A stretch of DNA of 64,000 nucleotides, from assembly GCA_023138875.1 (NCBI GenBank), contig JAGLOO010000011.1, positions 105,396 to 169,395 of the forward strand. Reading direction: 5' to 3'. Positions 1 to 10,494 of this stretch are shown here, piece after piece (position 1 is the stretch's first letter; each line of letters opens with the position of its first letter). The position numbers were made by a program, and so were the translations under genes. The notes under the pieces were generated by a model, which ran no database searches, was not told the origin of the DNA, and worked only from the letters and a program-made list of their open reading frames with translations. Origin of the DNA: Bacteroidales bacterium (GTDB lineage Bacteria > Bacteroidota > Bacteroidia > Bacteroidales > GCA-2748055).

Positions 1-1
1 C

Positions 2-727
2 GGTTCCTTCTTTGGATTCAGATACAAAGGTGCGTATCCTGCCGATGCCGATGCAGTGGCCAGGGATGCCCGCGGGAATGTGATCAGCGATGAAGCCGGA
101 GTTCCTCTGCCCATGACCTACCTGGGAACCTATATTTTTCGTGGAGGAGATGCCATTTATGAAGACATCAACCACGATGGCAAGATCGACCTGAATGACG
201 TAGTATACATCGGCGATTCGAATCCGGATTTTGTAGGTGGTTTCGGGACTTCTGTCAACTATAAGAATATCGACCTTGCCTGCAGTTTCCACTACCGGCT
301 GGGATTCGATATTGTGAACCAGGTGGCCATGAATACGGAAGGAATGAACGACAGGAACAACCAGAGCAAAGCGGTATTGAGCAGGTGGCGGGTTCAGGGA
401 CAGGATGAGGAAGGTATGCTGCCCAGGGCCTATATGGGTCATCCGGCTAACAACCTGGGTTCTGACCGGTATGTTGAACCTGGTGATTACCTGCGCCTGA
501 TCAGTCTGAAACTCGGCTACAAGCTACGAAAAGACCTCTGCGACAGGTTAAATGTAAGGAGCCTGAGCCTGGCATTCAGTGCCCGAAAGATTATGACACT
601 TACCAGGTATTCCGGCCAGGATCCTGAGGTGGGACAGGATGCCAGCGATCCTTTCTGGATCGGTGTTGACGAGGCGAATACACCACCGCCAAAGATATTT
701 ACAATGAGTATTGCAGTTGGATTCTAG
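2..727 (+). CDS. SusC/RagA-family TonB-dependent outer-membrane receptor, C-terminal part (5' end outside window)
   Basis: Frame is open to the window edge (GSFFGFRYKGAYPADADAVARD...); C-terminal SusC features (GKIDLNDVVYIGDSNPDFVGGFG, final beta-strand ...FTMSIAVGF); followed 12 bp later by a SusD gene. Confidence 0.93.
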   Translation, partial: GSFFGFRYKGAYPADADAVARDARGNVISDEAGVPLPMTYLGTYIFRGGDAIYEDINHDGKIDLNDVVYIGDSNPDFVGGFGTSVNYKNIDLACSFHYRLGFDIVNQVAMNTEGMNDRNNQSKAVLSRWRVQGQDEEGMLPRAYMGHPANNLGSDRYVEPGDYLRLISLKLGYKLRKDLCDRLNVRSLSLAFSARKIMTLTRYSGQDPEVGQDASDPFWIGVDEANTPPPKIFTMSIAVGF

Positions 728-739
728 CATCAATCTTAA

Positions 740-2224
740 ATGAACGGAAAAATGACACATAAGGCAAAACTTCTCACATTGATCGTTGTACTTTCGGTGA
801 CAACTGCCTGTGATGAATGGCTTGACCTCATCCCGCCGCAGGGATTGATCCGGGAGGAGTTCTGGCAGACAAAGGAGGATGCTCATGCTGTGGTGATGGG
901 TGCGTATGAAATCTTTACACAGATGGATGACAGGCTGTTTAAATATGGTGAACTCAGAGCCGATATGGTAGTGGGAGATATAAACCAGTCGCTGGACGAC
1001 CAGAAGGTTGCAGAAAGCAATATCTACCCCGATAACTGGCTCTGCAACTGGAGCCAGTTTTACGAGGTGATCAATTACTGCAATGAGGTTATTAAAAATG
1101 CGCCTCTGGTGCAGGACAGGGATGACACCTTTACTGATTATCTTCTTCAGAGTTATCTTTCAGAGGTCTGTTTTCTACGGTCCCTGGCTTATTTTTACCT
1201 GGTGAGGGTCTACAGGGATGTACCCTATGTCACTGAACCCACTGAAACGGACGATACGGATGTTTACCCGGCCAAAATGGATGGTGAAGAGTTGTTGCGG
1301 TTGCTGATCCCTGAACTGGAAGAGGCCCGGAAATACGCCACCACCGATGGTTACCAGACCCTGGATGAGATCAAGGGACGGGCCACCAAAGTTGCAATCG
1401 ATGCATTGATGGCGGACATCTCGCTCTGGCTTTTTGAATACGGGGATGTCATCACCTATGCGGAAAGAATAGAGTCTTCGGTTGAGTATTCTCTGATGCC
1501 TCCTGGCAGGTGGTTTGAGATCTTTTACCCGGGAAATTCGCTGGAGGGTATTTTCGAGTTCCAGTTCAATGACCAGTTCAACCAGTCAAATGGATTGTAT
1601 GGGCTCACAAGGCGCTATGGTTATAATTATGATCCCAGTCAGAAAGCCATTGAGATGTTCGGGCTCGAATTTGGGAACAATGAACAAAAACGGGGTGAAA
1701 AATCTTCCATAGCGAAATTCGGAGATGACGATTGGGGTATCTGGAAGTATGTGGGCAGGTCGGCTGATGGTGTCACAGAGCGGACAGGCACGGAACAGAA
1801 TAGCTGCAACTGGGTGGTTTACAGGCTGGCCGATGTGTTGCTGATGAAAGCCGAAGCCCTTTCCCAACTCTCCCGGTTCACTGAAGCACTGGAGATCATC
1901 AATGATATCCGGGATCGTGCCGGTTTATCCGATTTGAGCCTGCCCGATGCTCCGGTTGCTTATGAGGATGCCATCCTTCAGGAGCGCGCCCTTGAACTGG
2001 CTTTTGAAGGCAAGCGCTGGTATGATCTGGTGAGGATGGGCAGAAGGAACGATTACAGCCGGAAAAACAAACTTATTGAGATCATTGTTTCCAATGTTCC
2101 TTCTACCCAGAAAAGAATCCTGGCTACCAAACTGACAAACCCTCAGGGTTGGTACATGCCGATCGCGGAATCGGAAATTGAACGTAATCCCAACCTGATC
2201 CAGAATCCATACTACATTTTTTAA
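740..2224 (+). CDS. RagB/SusD-family nutrient uptake outer membrane lipoprotein
   Basis: Lipoprotein-type N-terminus (LSVTTACDEWLDLIPPQ), SusD motifs (FWQTKEDAHAVVMGAYE, AEALSQLSRFTEALEIINDIRDRAGL, ERALELAFEGKRWYDLVRMGR, NPNLIQNPYY). Confidence 0.95.
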   Translation: MNGKMTHKAKLLTLIVVLSVTTACDEWLDLIPPQGLIREEFWQTKEDAHAVVMGAYEIFTQMDDRLFKYGELRADMVVGDINQSLDDQKVAESNIYPDNWLCNWSQFYEVINYCNEVIKNAPLVQDRDDTFTDYLLQSYLSEVCFLRSLAYFYLVRVYRDVPYVTEPTETDDTDVYPAKMDGEELLRLLIPELEEARKYATTDGYQTLDEIKGRATKVAIDALMADISLWLFEYGDVITYAERIESSVEYSLMPPGRWFEIFYPGNSLEGIFEFQFNDQFNQSNGLYGLTRRYGYNYDPSQKAIEMFGLEFGNNEQKRGEKSSIAKFGDDDWGIWKYVGRSADGVTERTGTEQNSCNWVVYRLADVLLMKAEALSQLSRFTEALEIINDIRDRAGLSDLSLPDAPVAYEDAILQERALELAFEGKRWYDLVRMGRRNDYSRKNKLIEIIVSNVPSTQKRILATKLTNPQGWYMPIAESEIERNPNLIQNPYYIF

Positions 2225-2227
2225 ACG

Positions 2228-3790
2228 ATGAAAAAATTAATGATTTTGCTGGGGTTGAGTGTGATCCTGATTGGAACCAGGTCCTGTGATCCCATCGTGG
2301 TGGAGGCCAATTTCGAAGATATGATCGATATGACCATTTATGATTATATCATTGATAATAAAGAAGAGTTCTCCAGCTTTCTGCGCATTCTTCAGGAAGG
2401 TGGTATTGACAGGACACTTGGTGCTTACAATCCCAAGGGCCTGGGATATACGCTCTTTCTGCCCACAAATGATGCAGTTGACCAGTTCATCGAAGAAAAT
2501 GACCAGTTTTCGTCGCTTAATGATCTTTTGTCGGACAAGGAGTATGTTTTTACTTTCAGTCGTTATCATGCGGTCAGCCAGGCCATAAACGCAGATGATT
2601 TTCCCTTTGGCGCCCTTCCGGAATATACCCTCTCAGGCGACATCCTTACGGTGAGTTTTATTGTGGAGCCGGATACTTCCTATTACAGTATCAACAACCA
2701 GGCCCCGGTTGCTGAGCCCAATATTGAGGTGTCCAACGGGTATGTGCATGTAATCAGCCAGGCATTGGAACCGGTCACCTTCACCACCTACGGATGGTTT
2801 GAGCAGAATGAGGGATACTCCATTTTCATGAGTGCAGTGGTGGCCACGGGATATTCGTCGGACTTCGATATCAACATCAAGGATGAAGAGGAAGAGGCGA
2901 GACCATTTACACTGCTCCTGGAGCATGATTCCGTTTTCAACAGACGGGGTATTTTCACTTTTGAGGAGCTGGTGGCTGACATCAGTCCCGATGACAACGA
3001 CTATACAAACGATTTGAACCCATTGAACAATTTTGTGGGGTATCATATGTTGAACGAGATCAGGTTCCTGGATGACTTTGAGGATGTAGCCACCAACTAC
3101 AGCACCTATTCTGACATTCCCCTCAATATTAATGGACTTGGTCTCGATATTATGATCAACAAAGAAAAGCAGGTCTTTGATACGATCATACATGGGTCAG
3201 ATACCACCATTGTAGATTACATCGGATTCAACTATGATGACAGCAATATCCTGACCCAGAGCGGAGCCATCCATTTCATCGGCCAGATATTGAGGCAGGT
3301 TCAGCCCTCAAGGGCTGTCCAGACCTTCGGATTTGGCGAAGAGCCGCTGTTTGATGAATTGAGGCAGGAGCCGGGGGAGTACCTGGTGGAGGATTCTTCC
3401 GCCCTGCTATACATTAAATGGTCTGGTTCTGACCTGTTTTTTGTGGAAGAGGCAGATGAGGATCATCCTGCCTGGAATGGCGACTATATTGTATTGGGAG
3501 GTGACTTTTCAGTTACCTACACGATCCCAAAAATTGTGCAGGGCACTTACCTGGTACTGTTTGGCGCCGAGGCCTTCAGTGATCTGAATGCACTGGTTGA
3601 GGTTTCTATTGATGGCAAGAAGCTTGGTGGCCTTATTGACCTTACTTCAGAGGGATCAGCCGATAATCCTTATGCTCAGATCGAACTTGGGAAGATCAAT
3701 TTTCTCAAGTATGAACATCATACGATTCAGGTAAGGTCCCTTATCCCGGGCACGTTCTTCTGGGATTATATAAGATTTGAACCCAATTAA
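2228..3790 (+). CDS. Fasciclin (FAS1)-domain lipoprotein with C-terminal beta-sandwich region
   Basis: Signal peptide with Cys (GTRSCDP); FAS1 motifs (GYTLFLPTNDAVDQFI, YHAVSQ, NGYVHVISQALEP; second copy FTLLLEHDSVFNRRGIF); C-terminus HHTIQVRSLIPGTFFWDYIRFEP. Confidence 0.85.
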   Translation: MKKLMILLGLSVILIGTRSCDPIVVEANFEDMIDMTIYDYIIDNKEEFSSFLRILQEGGIDRTLGAYNPKGLGYTLFLPTNDAVDQFIEENDQFSSLNDLLSDKEYVFTFSRYHAVSQAINADDFPFGALPEYTLSGDILTVSFIVEPDTSYYSINNQAPVAEPNIEVSNGYVHVISQALEPVTFTTYGWFEQNEGYSIFMSAVVATGYSSDFDINIKDEEEEARPFTLLLEHDSVFNRRGIFTFEELVADISPDDNDYTNDLNPLNNFVGYHMLNEIRFLDDFEDVATNYSTYSDIPLNINGLGLDIMINKEKQVFDTIIHGSDTTIVDYIGFNYDDSNILTQSGAIHFIGQILRQVQPSRAVQTFGFGEEPLFDELRQEPGEYLVEDSSALLYIKWSGSDLFFVEEADEDHPAWNGDYIVLGGDFSVTYTIPKIVQGTYLVLFGAEAFSDLNALVEVSIDGKKLGGLIDLTSEGSADNPYAQIELGKINFLKYEHHTIQVRSLIPGTFFWDYIRFEPN

Positions 3791-3801
3791 ACAGCGCAGC
3801 G

Positions 3802-5340
3802 ATGAATCTTAAGATTAGCACCATAACACTTATCATACCCTTGTTCCTGCTCAGTTGCGAGAAGAAGGCATGGGATGAGCATTATAATGACCAACCAGTA
3901 ACTGTTGATCAGGATATTTGGGAAGTGATCCAGGCCATTGATGACCTTTCCCTGTTCACCGGTTTTATCAAGGAATTCGGATATGATACCCTGTTCAAAG
4001 GAGATGATCCATACACACTTTTCATCCCAACCAATGGTGCATTTAGCCAATTGCTCGATACCGGGATGGTTACACGTGCCATGCTTGACTACCATATCTC
4101 TCTCCATTTTATCCAGTCGATGAATGTTTCAGGAAAGCGCAAGATCCAGACCCTTGGAGAGAAATTTGCTCTTTTCGAAAAGTCAGGGAACGGCATATAT
4201 CTGGATGATATAGCCCTGGATTTTGAGAGTCCGCTCTATAGGAATGGTAAATATTTCACCATGAACAAGGTGGCGCTTCCCAGGCCCAATCTGTATGAAT
4301 TCTTTGCTGTAAACAATCCCGTTCTGCGCAATTATATCGATGACCAGGATTCCATCATTCTTGACAGGGCGTTGAGCCGGCCTTTGGGTTTTGATGAGTT
4401 TGGCAATACAGTCTACGACAGCGTTTTGATTAAATTTAACCTGTTTGAGGAGGAGTTCTTTCCCGTTAGTGAAGAGTTCAGGAACAAGACGGCCACCATC
4501 GTATTTCCGCTCGCGGATGACTACAACGCTGCATTGGATGAGATGGCTCAGATGCTGGGCAATATATACCAGGATCATACCGATATTCCACTCGAATGGC
4601 AAAATGATATCCTCATTCCTTACCTGCTGGAACATGGTGTCTTTGAAAACATGTTGGAGGAATATGAATTTATTCCTCATCCAAGCCTGGATACCCTTAA
4701 AATGAAGAATATCCGGGGAGACAGTGTGGTGATCGAATATGAACCGGCTGATAAAGAGCTTTGCAGCAATGGTTATGCCTATAACTATACCAGTTTCGGC
4801 ATACCCGACACCCTGTTTACCGGGTCATACAGGCATGAAGGTGAATGGTTGTTGCAGGAGAGGGGCTTTAATACTTATGCCTGGAAGGATGAGGTTACGG
4901 TCATCAGTGATGTTACCTTCCCCACCATCAGGGAGCTGGTGCCCTCTGCTTCCAATGATTCTATCCTGAAGGTGAACTTTAATCTTGGATATACCGGTGA
5001 TTACAGTGTGGAATTCAATTTGGAAACGCTTTTTCCCAGGAAATACCTGATGGTGGTCAGAACCCATATGTACGTGGGTGGCATTTATGACATATACGTA
5101 AATGACGAACTGGTCATGACTATGGATTACTATGATTACGTGAGGAACAGGGAGATCTGGTGGAGTGTTCATGAGGGCAGGTATCTGCCCGAACACGGAT
5201 TCAACAGGTTTGATTGCTGGATCGAAAACAGACTGGATTACGGGGAGACCCGGATCAAATTCGTATACAGGGAACCCGGATTGGTGTCCAACAACGGATT
5301 GGTGATAGACTATATTGAGTTCTTTCCCTTTGATGAATAA
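3802..5340 (+). CDS. Fasciclin (FAS1)-domain lipoprotein, paralogous in architecture to the preceding gene
   Basis: Lipobox-like LFLLSCEKK; FAS1 motif DPYTLFIPTNGAFSQLLDTGMVTRAMLDYHI; same C-terminal signature (VIDYIEFFPFDE); 11-bp gap to upstream gene. Confidence 0.83.
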   Translation: MNLKISTITLIIPLFLLSCEKKAWDEHYNDQPVTVDQDIWEVIQAIDDLSLFTGFIKEFGYDTLFKGDDPYTLFIPTNGAFSQLLDTGMVTRAMLDYHISLHFIQSMNVSGKRKIQTLGEKFALFEKSGNGIYLDDIALDFESPLYRNGKYFTMNKVALPRPNLYEFFAVNNPVLRNYIDDQDSIILDRALSRPLGFDEFGNTVYDSVLIKFNLFEEEFFPVSEEFRNKTATIVFPLADDYNAALDEMAQMLGNIYQDHTDIPLEWQNDILIPYLLEHGVFENMLEEYEFIPHPSLDTLKMKNIRGDSVVIEYEPADKELCSNGYAYNYTSFGIPDTLFTGSYRHEGEWLLQERGFNTYAWKDEVTVISDVTFPTIRELVPSASNDSILKVNFNLGYTGDYSVEFNLETLFPRKYLMVVRTHMYVGGIYDIYVNDELVMTMDYYDYVRNREIWWSVHEGRYLPEHGFNRFDCWIENRLDYGETRIKFVYREPGLVSNNGLVIDYIEFFPFDE

Positions 5341-5357
5341 GCTTAAAACAGGATTAC

Positions 5358-8300
5358 ATGAAACGAACATCGAAGATACCGACCTTTATGAGATTTAAGG
5401 CTTTATTCATATTGACGCTGGTGATGGCATCCGGAATTTCCCTGATGTCGCAGGATACCACTGTGGTCAGGGGGGTGATCAGATCCGGCTCGGGCCAACC
5501 CATTCCAAATGTATCGGTGGGCATTGAAGGATCCAGCCTGCTTCCGGTGGTGACCGATGACTCGGGAGCATTTGAGATCCCATCCGTTACCGGTGATGAG
5601 TGGTTGATTGTCAGTCCCGCATTCGATTATAAAATGAGAAGGGTTTATTTGAATGACCGGGAGGATCTCGTGCTTATTCTGACATCAGATGACCTGGAAT
5701 CCGGCGATGACCTGGTGGCATTGCTTTCCGGACAGGTTCCCAGGAGGGATGTCGTACCTTCCTATTCAGAATTGAATACCTCGGATCTGCACCACATCGG
5801 CGCACTATCCATTGATCAGCACATGCAGGGCCAGACACCGGGCATGTATGTGGTCAACAGGTCAGGGATGCCGGGAACCGGTGCGGTTACATCCATCCGG
5901 GGTGTGAGTTCCATTTATGCCAATAACCAGCCCGTATATATCGTTGATGGCTTCCCGCAGATCTCTCATGGCCTGTTTGGTACCAATATTTCCGGACATG
6001 CCTATAACGGCCTGATGGGGGTGAATCCCTTTGATGTGTCAAAGGCCACCATTATGAAAGATCCTTCAGTGGGGTCTGTTTTCGGATCCAAGGGGTCAAA
6101 CGGGATCATCCTCGTGGAAACCCTTGATCCAAGTGCAACCCAGACTTCCATTGAGCTGAACATGAGAACCGGGTATTCGCTGGCTCCTCCAAACCAGATT
6201 CCACAGATGGACGGGGGGCAACATAAAACCCTGATGAATGAAGTGTTGTTCTCATCCGGAATGCATGAGGAGGATATCAGGGAGTTTTATCCAAATCTGT
6301 TCCTCGCAGAAGAGGATGCACGCTATATCGATTACCGGCATAATACGAACTGGCAGGATTATGTGTTTAACAATGCCCTGTTTTACAACCTGAATGTGAA
6401 GGTAAAGGGGGGAGATGAAATTGCCCGTTACGGGCTTTCTTTTGGTTACCTGGACAGTGACGGGATCATCGAAAATACCGGGTACAGTGGTTACAACCTG
6501 CGGTTTGTGAGCCGGCTTAATATTTTTACCTGGCTGAAAATGGATGCAGGTGTCTCCCTGAATTATAACAATTCTGCATTGAAGGATGCGGCCGTTACCA
6601 AAGAGACAAGCCCGATCCGGACCAGCCTTGCGAAATCTCCGCTCCTGAATCCTTACCAGTATGATATTGAGGGTAGAGAGCTGACAACCCTGGCAGAGGT
6701 AGATGAGATTGAGGTGAGTAATCCCCTGGCCACCATAGAGAACTATGAGGCCTTCAACAACAATTACAGTTTTACCTCATTCCTGGGAATGGAAGGGACC
6801 ATCAGCAAGGAGTTATCTGTGGTCAGCAAGTTCAGTTATACTTATGATGTACTCAAGGAACAGATTTTTCAACCCAACCGGGGTATGGAACTCTATTACA
6901 ACAAGGAGGCTTTCAACGTGTCGAAGGCGATGAACAATGACCTGACTTCGCTCTACAACAATACATATTTAAAGTATGAGAAAAAGATAGGAAATAACCA
7001 CCACATCACTTCCAATACCGGACTGTATATGCTGAACAATAAGTTCCAGATGGACTGGGGCCTTACTAAAAATGCCCATGAAAATGATGAATATCGAATG
7101 CTGCAGGACGGACAGAATAACCTGAGGGAGATCGGGGGTAATAACAGGACCTGGAACTGGCTATCTCTTTATGAGTACCTGACATACAGTTACAGGGACA
7201 AGTACCTGGTGACGGCCAGTATTACCCTGGATGGATCTTCGCGCATAGGTGAAAATGCCATCAATACAGTGAACCTGGGTGGATTACCCTTTGGCCTTTT
7301 TTATTCAGGTGGATTGGCCTGGCGCATCTCCAGCGAATCATTCCTGAAGAACCAGGCCTGGCTGGATGACCTGAAGCTCAGGTTTACCGCTGGAAAATGT
7401 GGTAATGATGATATTGGGGAGTCAACTGCAACAAATTACTACCAGGCGGTGAAATTCAGGGAAACGGTTGGACTCTACCCGGCTATCCTTACCAATGACG
7501 AGCTGAGTTATGAAACAGTTACCATGTTAAGTGGTGGGATAAACCTGGCCATACTTGGAAACCGGTTCACAGCCAACATTGAGTATTTTGCCTCTACCAC
7601 CAATGATATGATCATCAACACACCTGTGGAGGCATACCTGGGTTATGACTACCTCATTGAGAACGGAGGCAGCATAGAGAACAAAGGATGGGAACTGGGT
7701 ACATTTATGAGGCTGGTCAACGCCGAATCCTTTAAATGGGATTTGAATGCGTATTTCTCTACGGTCAGGAATCAGGTTACTGCCATTAAGGGCAACAAGC
7801 TGGTCTACTCCGTACCTGGTGCTGAAAGAGTGAATCAGGTCGGTTCCCCGGCAAACAGCTTCTATGGATATATCTACAACGGGGTCTTTGCCACCCAGGC
7901 AGCAGCTGATGCTGCCAACCTTTATAATGACCGTGGTATCCCCTATAATGCCGGGGATGCCTTCTTCTCAGACCTGTCTGGTCCTGAGGGTACACCAGAC
8001 GGGATTATCAATGGCTTTGATAAAACGGAGATTGGCAATCCCCTGCCGGACTATTATGGCGGATTAATCAATTCTTTCTCATATAAAGGATGGACCCTGA
8101 GTGCTTCACTGCAATTTGTATTCGGACATGAGGTCTTTAATTATGTGCGTTATCAGAATGAGAGGATGACGGGTCTTGATAACCAGAGCAGCTACGTGCT
8201 GAACAGGTGGCAGTATGAAGGACAGGAAACGAATGTCCCCAGGGCCTTATGGGAAGATCCTGTCGGCAATTCGGACTTTTCCACCCGCTGGATCGAAGAC

Positions 8301-8534
8301 GGTTCTTATATGCGGGTGAAGTATGTGAAGCTGAGTTATACTACCCCCTCCCAGTTCCTGATGTTTAAGAATGCGGAATTCTATGTTTCAGCCAATAATA
8401 TTTTTACGGTGACCGATTACCTTGGGTATGATCCTGAGTTTGCCTATTCTTATTCACAGCTGTATTCGGGGATTGACTATGGCATGATGCCGCTTCCAAG
8501 GCAATTCATTGTCGGGATCAATATAGGATTGTAA
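5358..8534 (+). CDS. SusC/RagA-family TonB-linked outer membrane protein
   Basis: N-terminal carboxypeptidase-regulatory-like domain, plug (TSIRGVSSIYANNQPVYIVDGFP, SVFGSKGSNGIILVET), C-terminal barrel ending GINIGL; 1058 aa. Confidence 0.95.
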   Translation: MKRTSKIPTFMRFKALFILTLVMASGISLMSQDTTVVRGVIRSGSGQPIPNVSVGIEGSSLLPVVTDDSGAFEIPSVTGDEWLIVSPAFDYKMRRVYLNDREDLVLILTSDDLESGDDLVALLSGQVPRRDVVPSYSELNTSDLHHIGALSIDQHMQGQTPGMYVVNRSGMPGTGAVTSIRGVSSIYANNQPVYIVDGFPQISHGLFGTNISGHAYNGLMGVNPFDVSKATIMKDPSVGSVFGSKGSNGIILVETLDPSATQTSIELNMRTGYSLAPPNQIPQMDGGQHKTLMNEVLFSSGMHEEDIREFYPNLFLAEEDARYIDYRHNTNWQDYVFNNALFYNLNVKVKGGDEIARYGLSFGYLDSDGIIENTGYSGYNLRFVSRLNIFTWLKMDAGVSLNYNNSALKDAAVTKETSPIRTSLAKSPLLNPYQYDIEGRELTTLAEVDEIEVSNPLATIENYEAFNNNYSFTSFLGMEGTISKELSVVSKFSYTYDVLKEQIFQPNRGMELYYNKEAFNVSKAMNNDLTSLYNNTYLKYEKKIGNNHHITSNTGLYMLNNKFQMDWGLTKNAHENDEYRMLQDGQNNLREIGGNNRTWNWLSLYEYLTYSYRDKYLVTASITLDGSSRIGENAINTVNLGGLPFGLFYSGGLAWRISSESFLKNQAWLDDLKLRFTAGKCGNDDIGESTATNYYQAVKFRETVGLYPAILTNDELSYETVTMLSGGINLAILGNRFTANIEYFASTTNDMIINTPVEAYLGYDYLIENGGSIENKGWELGTFMRLVNAESFKWDLNAYFSTVRNQVTAIKGNKLVYSVPGAERVNQVGSPANSFYGYIYNGVFATQAAADAANLYNDRGIPYNAGDAFFSDLSGPEGTPDGIINGFDKTEIGNPLPDYYGGLINSFSYKGWTLSASLQFVFGHEVFNYVRYQNERMTGLDNQSSYVLNRWQYEGQETNVPRALWEDPVGNSDFSTRWIEDGSYMRVKYVKLSYTTPSQFLMFKNAEFYVSANNIFTVTDYLGYDPEFAYSYSQLYSGIDYGMMPLPRQFIVGINIGL

Positions 8535-8544
8535 TGAACATTTA

Positions 8545-10413
8545 ATGAATAAATTGATGAAGAGGATTACTAAATATTCATTCTGGTGGATTACCCTGGG
8601 TCTGTCCATCCTTTTTATGACGTCGTGCGAGAAATTCCTGAATCCGGAACAGGAACTCAGGATTGTTGAGGACAATCTTTACAAGGACTGGTATGAATAC
8701 CGGTCCGTTGAGATGGGGATGTATGCGTTACAGCAGAAGCTGGTGGAACAGCTGTTGGTCCTTGGCGAATTGCGTGGAGATCTCCTGGAAATAACACCCA
8801 ATGCTTCGGCTGATATGGTGGAGGTCTATAATTTCAATATTTCAAAAGCCAACGCATTTGCTTCCCCAACCGGATTCTTTAAGTTAATCGCAGCATGTAA
8901 CAATTTCATACGTATCCTGGAGACAGAGAAACCCTATGTGCTGGATCCTGACAGCCCGGTCAACAATTATGACAAGTTATACGGAGAAGTGCTCTGTATG
9001 CGGGCCTGGGCCTATTTTAATGCGGTCAGGATTTATGGTAAGGTCCCCTATATTCATGAATCACTTACGACCATCGGGGAGATTGAGGCCTATCTTGAAT
9101 CGCCCGGGACCTATATTGACAGTGTTCATGTCAACTTCGCCCGGGATGGGTATTATAACGATACGGTTTTCAATGAGCCCATTGAGCTGGAGAAGCAGTA
9201 TTATGATACGGACCTGGTCGTCGACACGTACACCAACCAGCTCAAAAATAGGGTAAAGGCTGTGGGAGTGAATCACTTTATTGAGAACAATGATGACACC
9301 TGGGAGGTGACCATCTGGAATGATTATGCCATGGATGCTCTGATGGGACAGATGTACCTGACACAGGGTGATCTGGTTCAGGCCTCCACACATTTCCTCA
9401 GGATCATGAATAATCCTTCTGACACCTACAGATACCATATCGATAACAGTTTTAGTTATAGTGCTTGGAGGCGTATATTTGCCCTTATCGACAACAGGGA
9501 ACACATCTACACCATTTGGTTTAACAAATCCAATTTTCAGCAGAATGCCTTCCAGAGCTATTTTGAGGATTGGGGTCCCCATCAGTTCAAGCTGAGACCC
9601 ACTTACCAGGCTGTCCTGAAATGGGAATCTGTATTTAGAAACGCAGTAATCAATGAAGATCAGAATAATCCGGACAAATCGGAGGTCATATTTCCCGGGA
9701 TTCCCTCCGATTTTTACCGTGGGTTCGGGTCCTCCTATCTTTACGTAAGAAATAGCGTGAGCATTTCAGGAAATGAGTACATGGATATGCTCATGCTGCG
9801 GAGGGATGGTGATGACCGGAGCTCAAGGGCCATCATGGAAAACATGGATACGGTCGTGATAAAATACTCCGTCGGCAGGAATTCCTTCGGCCAGGATGCT
9901 AACTACACGATCTACAGGGCTGCTGGCATTCATCTTTATATGGCCGAGATCTATACCTACTGGGTCTATATACAGAATGACCTTCCTATCACCAATACCA
10001 ACGCAGCCCTGGGTATTCTGAACGACGGCAGCAATTATACCCTGGATGCCGGAAGACCAGAAATGGGTATACGCGGGCGGGTCGGATTGGGAGGTGGTAA
10101 TGACGTGGTTTCCGTCAGGAACATCAACTACACCCATGATCCGTTTACCAATGAGATCACCGGTTATATCGATCTGACAGGAAATTTCCTGGGCAAACAA
10201 GAGTACCTGGAGGAACTGGTTATGGAGGAAAAGGCAAGGGAACTGGCCTTTGAAGGAGAGCGGTTCTATGACCTGATGCGGGTGGCCAAACGCAGGAATG
10301 ATCCTTCGTACCTTGCAGAAAAGGTAGCCTCAAAATTCCCGGCAGATAAGCGGGACCAGATCTATAACCACCTTCTGGACGAGAACAACTGGTATATTAA
10401 TTATTTTGAATAG
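8545..10413 (+). CDS. RagB/SusD-family nutrient uptake outer membrane lipoprotein
   Basis: Lipoprotein N-terminus (LFMTSCEKFLNPEQ), GEVLCMRAWAYFNAVRIYGKVPYI, EEKARELAFEGERFYDLMRVAKRR; directly follows SusC. Confidence 0.94.
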   Translation: MNKLMKRITKYSFWWITLGLSILFMTSCEKFLNPEQELRIVEDNLYKDWYEYRSVEMGMYALQQKLVEQLLVLGELRGDLLEITPNASADMVEVYNFNISKANAFASPTGFFKLIAACNNFIRILETEKPYVLDPDSPVNNYDKLYGEVLCMRAWAYFNAVRIYGKVPYIHESLTTIGEIEAYLESPGTYIDSVHVNFARDGYYNDTVFNEPIELEKQYYDTDLVVDTYTNQLKNRVKAVGVNHFIENNDDTWEVTIWNDYAMDALMGQMYLTQGDLVQASTHFLRIMNNPSDTYRYHIDNSFSYSAWRRIFALIDNREHIYTIWFNKSNFQQNAFQSYFEDWGPHQFKLRPTYQAVLKWESVFRNAVINEDQNNPDKSEVIFPGIPSDFYRGFGSSYLYVRNSVSISGNEYMDMLMLRRDGDDRSSRAIMENMDTVVIKYSVGRNSFGQDANYTIYRAAGIHLYMAEIYTYWVYIQNDLPITNTNAALGILNDGSNYTLDAGRPEMGIRGRVGLGGGNDVVSVRNINYTHDPFTNEITGYIDLTGNFLGKQEYLEELVMEEKARELAFEGERFYDLMRVAKRRNDPSYLAEKVASKFPADKRDQIYNHLLDENNWYINYFE

Positions 10414-10494
10414 CACTCCCGGCTGATCAATCATGCAAGTGCCTTTAACGACAGGGTTTTCGTGTTTGATGACTGGCTGTGAAATATTGTTTAC

